The position numbers and the translations under genes were made by a program. From CAYOSU01 sp964406735 (lineage in GTDB: Bacteria > Bacillota > Clostridia > Christensenellales > CAMQZB01): DNA of 10,550 bases. Each line of letters begins with the position of its first letter. Positions within the stretch are counted from its first letter, which is position 1. The notes under the pieces are model-generated. The model was not told the origin of the DNA. It made no database searches and worked only from the letters and a program-made list of their open reading frames with translations. Location of the stretch: assembly GCA_964406735.1 (NCBI GenBank), contig CAYOSU010000024.1, positions 1-10,550 on the forward strand, given 5' to 3'. Shown piece by piece: positions 6,834 through 10,550 of this stretch.

Positions 6834-6862
6834 ATCATACTATATTTTGATTTAGTTGTCAA
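6834..6862 (-). promoter_or_regulatory. Near-consensus promoter of the membrane protein gene
   Basis: Read on the minus strand, TTGACA (6862-6857) and TATGAT (6839-6834) are separated by exactly 17 bases. Transcription would start near 6827, giving a leader of about 48 bases. GTGATC occurs twice in that leader (6829-6824 and 6808-6803), in one copy as part of the palindrome TGATCA. Confidence 0.85.
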
Positions 6863-6940
6863 TACTGAAATTGAGAATTTTTAATCAGAGATCTTTAACG
6901 TAATATTTTGCCATTGAGATAACGATACGTTGTAAATTGC

Positions 6941-6969
6941 TTGACAAATTTTACGTGTGGGTTTATTAT
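6941..6969 (+). promoter_or_regulatory. Promoter of the thrS T-box leader
   Basis: TTGACA (6941-6946) is followed after 17 bases by TATTAT (6964-6969). The overlapping TATAAT at 6967-6972 would need a 20-base spacer and is less likely. Transcription starting near 6976 places the base of T-box stem I about ten bases into the transcript. Confidence 0.8.
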
Positions 6970-6975
6970 AATAAA

Positions 6976-7196
6976 AAAGTTAATACGGGTTGAGAAAAGA
7001 CAAGTAGCTTGCGAATTCGGTTTTCAGAGAGTCTGTGGCGGTGCAATGCAGATAGCTTGAGCGCAAGTCGAAACCGCTTTTTGACCGTAACGCATTAGCC
7101 GAGCGTTTTTCGGCAAAGAGGTCAATTTAATTGACGAATAAAGGTGGAACCACGGTTGATATCGTCCTTTGCAAATGCAAAGGGCGTTTTTATTTT
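6976..7196 (+). promoter_or_regulatory. Threonine T-box riboswitch
   Basis: The leader senses uncharged tRNA-Thr and permits readthrough into thrS when threonine is limiting. In stem I the loop-E motif AGTA (7003-7006) faces GAA (7070-7072). Helix GCTTGCG (7007-7013) pairs with 7062-7068, and directly after GAA comes the specifier ACC (7073-7075), a threonine codon. The lower helix pairs AAAAG near 6995-6999 with CTTTT near 7077-7081. The conserved T-box AAGGTGGAACCACG is at 7141-7154. In the antiterminator AAAGG (7140-7144) pairs with CCTTT (7166-7170) and ACG (7152-7154) pairs with CGT (7163-7165), leaving TGGAACC free to bind the tRNA acceptor end. The competing terminator is at 7163-7196. 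Confidence 0.95.
7163..7196 (+). terminator. T-box regulated terminator
   Basis: CGTCCTTTGC (7163-7172) pairs with GCAAAGGGCG (7177-7186) with one G-T pair and an AAAT loop, followed by TTTTTATTTT. Its left arm is shared with the antiterminator, so the two structures exclude each other. It ends 26 bases before the thrS start codon. Confidence 0.93.
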
Positions 7197-7221
7197 AGAA
7201 AAAGAATAAAGGAGATAAATC

Positions 7222-8967
7222 ATGGAAGAATTAAACGAAATGCTGCAAATGAAAAGGCATAGTATGGCTCACGTTCTTGCTAAAGCGTTAAAGGAGATAT
7301 ACGGCGACGCTTTGAAGCTCACGATAGGACCTGCCATAGACAACGGCTTTTATTACGACATAGATATGGAACGCTCTATCGTCCCTGAGGACTTCAAACA
7401 GATAGAGAAAAAGATGGACGAAATACTTCGCAAAAACGAAGATTTCACAAGAAAGGTCGTAACGAAAGAAGAGGCTCTTGAGGTCTTTAAGGATAATCAA
7501 TATAAAGTCGAATTAATAACCGAGCTTCCCGAGAACGAGGAGATAAGCCTTTATTATTTGGGCGACGACTTCGTAGACCTTTGCAGAGGTCCTCATGTTG
7601 AGAATACGAAGTTCTTGAGGAGCTTTGCGTTCAAGCTCAACAAGGTAGCTGGCGCATATTGGAGAGGAGACGTAAAGAATAAGATGCTTCAAAGAGTATA
7701 TGTATACGGCTTTGAGGATAAACAGACCTTAAAAGACTACCTCAATATGCTTGAAGAGGCTAAAAAGCGTGACCACAGAAAGATCGGCAAGGAGATGGAG
7801 CTTTTCTTCTTCGACGAGACCGCTCCCGGTATGGCTTATTGGCTTCCCAACGGCTTCACGATGATGAATCTTCTTATCGACGATTGGAGAAAGCTCCACA
7901 GAGCGTGCGGCTATCAGGAATTTTCTGCACCTCAGGTAAATAACAGCATTCTTTGGAGAACTTCGGGACACTGGGATCACTACAAAGAGGATATGTACGT
8001 GCTCAAAGACGCAGACGGCACTGAGCAGGCATTAAAGCCGATGAGTTGCCCCAACTCTATAAAGATATATCAGTTCAAAATGAGGAGCTACAAAGACTTG
8101 CCGCTCCGCTTCAACGACGTTGACGTAATTCACAGGAACGAAAAATCAGGTCAGCTCAACGGACTTTTCAGAGTAAGAATGTTCCGTCAGGACGACTCCC
8201 ATAACTTCGTTACCGAAGATCAGATAAAGAGCGAGGTGAAGGAGATAGTCGCTATCGCAAGCAAGCTGTACGGCGATTTCGGTCTTCCTTACGTTCTCAC
8301 CCTTTCAACCCGTCCCAAGGATTATATGGGCGATATAGCGCTTTGGAACAAGGCTGAAAGCGAGCTAAAAGAGGTATTGAACGAGCTTTGCGGCGAGGAC
8401 AATTACAGAATAAACGAGGGCGACGGTGCATTCTACGGTCCCAAGATCGACATCAAGATGAAGGATTGCATTGGAAGAGAATGGCAGATGGGTACTATCC
8501 AGCTCGACTTCCAGTTGCCTCTCAGATTTGACCTCGAATATACCGATGAACACGGCGATAAGAAGCGTCCTATCATGATCCACCGTGCGCTTTACGGCTC
8601 GTTTGAGAGATTTATCGGAATACTCACCGAGCACTTTGCAGGAGCGTTCCCCGCTTGGATAGCACCTCATCAGGTCAGAATTCTTGCGATATCCGATAAG
8701 TTCAACGACTACGCAAACGACGTAAAGGTAAAGCTTGAAAAAGAAGGCTTCAGAGTAGAATTCGACGACAGAAGCGAGACTATCGGCAAGAAGATAAGAG
8801 AAGCTCAGCTAATGAAGCTTCCTTATACCTTGATAGTAGGCGAAAACGAAGTAAACGCAGGTACTGTCTCCGTAAGAAAACGCAAAGATGGCGATATCGG
8901 CGCAATGACAGTTGAAGAATTTGCGGCAAGACTCAGAGCAGACGTAGAGAATAAGTCGATAAATTAA
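7222..8967 (+). CDS. thrS: Threonyl-tRNA synthetase lacking the TGS domain
   Basis: This class II synthetase attaches threonine to tRNA-Thr in the cytoplasm. The 581-residue protein begins directly in the editing domain: HSMAH (H13, H17) and CRGPH (C121, H125) are the four conserved editing residues that clear mischarged serine. In the catalytic core the zinc ligands are C276, H327 and H454, spaced as C334, H385 and H511 of the E. coli enzyme, and motif 2 contains R305 (HRNEKSG). Motif 3 carries R463 in the segment FERF, and the anticodon-binding domain occupies about 483-575. Numbering is shifted by about 60 from E. coli, equal to the missing N-terminal TGS domain. ATG 7222 has AGGAGAT upstream (7211-7217) and the riboswitch terminator lies just before it, so the short N-terminus is genuine. 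Expression is controlled by the T-box leader. Confidence 0.97.
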   Translation: MEELNEMLQMKRHSMAHVLAKALKEIYGDALKLTIGPAIDNGFYYDIDMERSIVPEDFKQIEKKMDEILRKNEDFTRKVVTKEEALEVFKDNQYKVELITELPENEEISLYYLGDDFVDLCRGPHVENTKFLRSFAFKLNKVAGAYWRGDVKNKMLQRVYVYGFEDKQTLKDYLNMLEEAKKRDHRKIGKEMELFFFDETAPGMAYWLPNGFTMMNLLIDDWRKLHRACGYQEFSAPQVNNSILWRTSGHWDHYKEDMYVLKDADGTEQALKPMSCPNSIKIYQFKMRSYKDLPLRFNDVDVIHRNEKSGQLNGLFRVRMFRQDDSHNFVTEDQIKSEVKEIVAIASKLYGDFGLPYVLTLSTRPKDYMGDIALWNKAESELKEVLNELCGEDNYRINEGDGAFYGPKIDIKMKDCIGREWQMGTIQLDFQLPLRFDLEYTDEHGDKKRPIMIHRALYGSFERFIGILTEHFAGAFPAWIAPHQVRILAISDKFNDYANDVKVKLEKEGFRVEFDDRSETIGKKIREAQLMKLPYTLIVGENEVNAGTVSVRKRKDGDIGAMTVEEFAARLRADVENKSIN

Positions 8968-8995
8968 AGCATTTTATGGCTTAAAAACGGTTTTT

Positions 8996-9038
8996 AGCCG
9001 AGTGGTATAGGGTTTTTGTGCCGCTCGGCTTTTCTTTT
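8996..9038 (+). terminator. Intrinsic terminator of thrS
   Basis: AGCCGAGTGG (8996-9005) pairs with CCGCTCGGCT (9021-9030) over ten positions with one G-T pair, around a 15-base loop, followed by TTTTCTTTT. It lies 28 bases after the thrS stop. An alternative hairpin at 8978-8999 would use the same AGCC but is weaker. Confidence 0.85.
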
Positions 9039-9055
9039 AAGAAAATTTCCCGAAA

Positions 9056-9108
9056 TTCTCGCTATGCGAGAGATATTCTCGGTTCTCGCCCTTGAATTCT
9101 GTCTCTCG
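9056..9108 (+). promoter_or_regulatory. Cluster of TCTCG half-sites, likely operator
   Basis: TTCTCG occurs at 9056-9061, 9076-9081 and 9083-9088, with a related CTCTCG at 9103-9108. An inverted copy at 9066-9071 gives the dyad TCTCGC-TAT-GCGAGA (9057-9071). The sites run from upstream of the -35 element into the spacer of the promoter at 9092-9120. This suits binding by a repressor, plausibly the XRE protein encoded just downstream, but that is inference. Confidence 0.4.
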
Positions 9109-9120
9109 GAAATGTAGAAT
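9092..9120 (+). promoter_or_regulatory. Promoter of the XRE membrane regulator gene
   Basis: TTGAAT (9092-9097) and TAGAAT (9115-9120) are separated by 17 bases. Transcription would begin near 9127, leaving a leader of about 26 bases that holds the GGAGG ribosome binding site (9142-9146). Confidence 0.65.
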
Positions 9121-9152
9121 GCAAGTATAAAACGACACCACGGAGGTATTTT

Positions 9153-10370
9153 ATGGAAAAGAAAACTATAGGCGCATTCATAGCGGCACTCAGAAAAGCC
9201 AACGGTTATACGCAAGAAGCGTTGGCGGAAAAGCTCAACGTCTCGAATAAGGCTGTAAGCCGCTGGGAGAGAGATGAATGTGCTCCTGATATATCGCTCA
9301 TACCTATTATAGCAGAGGTCTTTAACGTAACGTGCGACGAGCTACTGAAAGGAGAACGCATAACTTCTACGGAAGAAAGGACGGTCGAGCCAAAAGTCGA
9401 ACGTAACATCAAGGGCTTGATAAACCGTGCACTTTCAAATAATAAGTATTTCGTCTACAGTTCGCTTGCTTGTGTGCTCGTAGGATTAGTGCTTTGCTTT
9501 GGCATTTCTTACGGCTTTTATAAGCCGATCTTAGGTTTTTCGCTCCTTGTTATATTTGCGGTAGCAGCACTTGTAGCACTTCTTATCGGAACAAATCAAC
9601 TTGCTACGTTCATAGATGCAAATGAGCTGATAGACGGCATAGATGTTTCACTCAAAAAACGCTTGCTTAACGCTCTCGGTAAAACGCCCTATAACTGTGC
9701 GTACCTTGCTTTTTCTTCAATAGTGCTTACCATTCCGCTTGTTGCGATAGATAGTGTATATGCAAACAGTGTTTTAATTTTTTCAAGCTATATTGAATTT
9801 TTCATCGTGCTGATATATCCCTTGTTGATAGGCTACTTCACATTCAGAGAATTATTCATAGCAAACGCCGCAGAAAAATATTCGCTTTCCGAATGCTCGA
9901 TATGTCAAAAGGGCATATCGCAAATGAATGCTTATCAGCTCGGCTTGTATTTTGCTGTAGCGATAATATCGATAATTTTACCCTATGTTTTCGCTTCTTA
10001 TAGAGCGATAGAGTATCACTTCTTCGTCGCTTTGGCAATATGCTTATTATCTGCGGCGTTAGCTTTTGGTATATACTATTCATGTTCGAGAAGTGACGAC
10101 GATGATACGCTATACAAAAAGTACGGACTTTCAAACCTATTGGTATCGATACCGCAGATAATATTTGCTTGCCTTGCGCCGACCTTGATGGAGCATACTA
10201 CTTACGGTTCGACTTGGGGCATAATAGAGGAGATAGGCGGAGAGATAATAACCGGCGATCCCGTAGTCGTTACGAACTATATAGTAGAATGGAACGTGCT
10301 TTTCACCTTGCTCGCCATCGCCGTGGCTTTAGTGATATTTATTTCAAGAATTGTAAAGTCGGAAAAGTAA
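9153..10370 (+). CDS. XRE-family HTH regulator fused to a polytopic membrane domain
   Basis: The 405-residue product has an N-terminal Cro/C1-type helix-turn-helix (about residues 6-66). TQEALAEKLNVSNKAVSRWE (20-39) holds the two DNA-contact helices, and DISLIPIIAEVFNVTCDELL is the usual closing helix pair. A charged linker (67-95) leads into about eight hydrophobic segments near 99-121, 125-153, 181-200, 207-230, 261-285, 289-310, 326-345 and 376-400. A CxxC pair lies in the loop at 248-251. The protein should sit in the membrane with its DNA-binding head in the cytoplasm. Similar XRE-membrane fusions are common in Clostridia; their signals are mostly unknown. ATG 9153 has GGAGG six bases upstream. 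The gene is monocistronic in this window and probably autoregulated through the repeats at its promoter. Confidence 0.9.
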   Translation: MEKKTIGAFIAALRKANGYTQEALAEKLNVSNKAVSRWERDECAPDISLIPIIAEVFNVTCDELLKGERITSTEERTVEPKVERNIKGLINRALSNNKYFVYSSLACVLVGLVLCFGISYGFYKPILGFSLLVIFAVAALVALLIGTNQLATFIDANELIDGIDVSLKKRLLNALGKTPYNCAYLAFSSIVLTIPLVAIDSVYANSVLIFSSYIEFFIVLIYPLLIGYFTFRELFIANAAEKYSLSECSICQKGISQMNAYQLGLYFAVAIISIILPYVFASYRAIEYHFFVALAICLLSAALAFGIYYSCSRSDDDDTLYKKYGLSNLLVSIPQIIFACLAPTLMEHTTYGSTWGIIEEIGGEIITGDPVVVTNYIVEWNVLFTLLAIAVALVIFISRIVKSEK

Positions 10371-10550
10371 ATAATCATTTAACCAAGGCATAGCAGGAAG
10401 TTCGTTCGTTTTATTATTTACGCTTTGCAGTGTCGGGTCTAATGATTATCTTGCATCGAAAGTATATCGATGAATATGCTGATTTCAAAATAAAAGCACG
10501 ATGGTTTTGCTACAATACCATCGTGTTTTTAAATGGTGCGGATAACAGGA
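10371..10550. other. Non-coding right end of the window
   Basis: I see no supported gene here. CATCGA (10454-10459) and TCGATG (10467-10472) form a small dyad with a seven-base loop, and the terminator at 10493-10530 is the only clear element. Confidence 0.6.
10493..10530 (+). terminator. Intrinsic terminator after the XRE gene
   Basis: CACGATGGT (10497-10505) pairs with ACCATCGTG (10517-10525). A-T pairs extend the stem outward, and TTTTT follows (10526-10530). It lies about 120 bases beyond the XRE stop. The AAAA on its left side gives possible activity on the minus strand for a gene beyond the window. Confidence 0.8.

Noticed and set aside
6779..6862. Longer 191-residue version of the minus-strand membrane protein
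   Set aside because: The extra codons run through the 5' leader, the -10 and the -35 of the gene's own promoter.
10169..10393. Plus-strand 74-codon frame overlapping the end of the XRE gene
   Set aside because: It is a frame-shifted shadow rich in Asp and Arg, with no ribosome binding site, lying within the last membrane helices of the real gene.
1..10550. CRISPR arrays, insertion sequences, tRNA or rRNA genes
   Set aside because: No regularly spaced repeats, no intact transposase, no terminal inverted repeats with target duplications, and no tRNA-like or rRNA-like segment was seen.

Overview
The window looks like a chromosomal segment of a low-to-moderate GC Firmicutes (Clostridia-like) bacterium. 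The evidence is a T-box riboswitch in front of thrS, consensus sigma-A promoters with extended -10 elements, strong AGGAGA/GGAGG ribosome binding sites, a PepO-type M13 peptidase without a signal peptide, a heterodimeric ABC exporter pair and an XRE regulator fused to a membrane domain. No rRNA, tRNA, CRISPR array, complete insertion sequence or phage gene is visible. The species cannot be named from this sequence.

Layout from left to right. Positions 1-258 hold a bidirectional terminator, a promoter with an operator-like dyad for the next gene, and on the minus strand an unusually perfect Shine-Dalgarno in front of a six-codon frame. An M13 zinc metallopeptidase (259-2166, +) follows, closed by a terminator. 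The 545-base gap to the next gene carries a promoter, the decayed 5' end of a flavodoxin-fold NAD(P)H:FMN oxidoreductase gene (about 2409-2580, frameshifted and cut short), a hairpin, and three copies of the 8-mer TCGAAACG. Two overlapping genes (2712-4436 and 4423-6201, +) encode the two half-transporters of a heterodimeric ABC exporter, one with a degenerate ATPase site and one with intact catalytic residues. Two back-to-back terminators separate them from a convergent four-helix membrane protein of unknown function (6287-6778, -), which has a near-consensus promoter. Divergently, a promoter and a threonine T-box leader (specifier ACC) control thrS (7222-8967, +), a threonyl-tRNA synthetase that keeps its editing and catalytic domains but has no N-terminal TGS domain. 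The last gene (9153-10370, +) encodes an XRE helix-turn-helix domain fused to about eight membrane helices, preceded by a cluster of TCTCG half-sites. A terminator lies at 10493-10530.

The genes are mostly single transcription units with their own promoters and terminators. The exception is the ABC pair, which is translationally coupled. No multi-gene novel system is evident. The items most worth following up are the oxidoreductase remnant, the shared TCGAAAC motif upstream of the peptidase and the ABC operon, the minus-strand mini-frame with a terminator at the left edge, the membrane-anchored XRE regulator with its repeat-rich promoter, and the TGS-less ThrRS.
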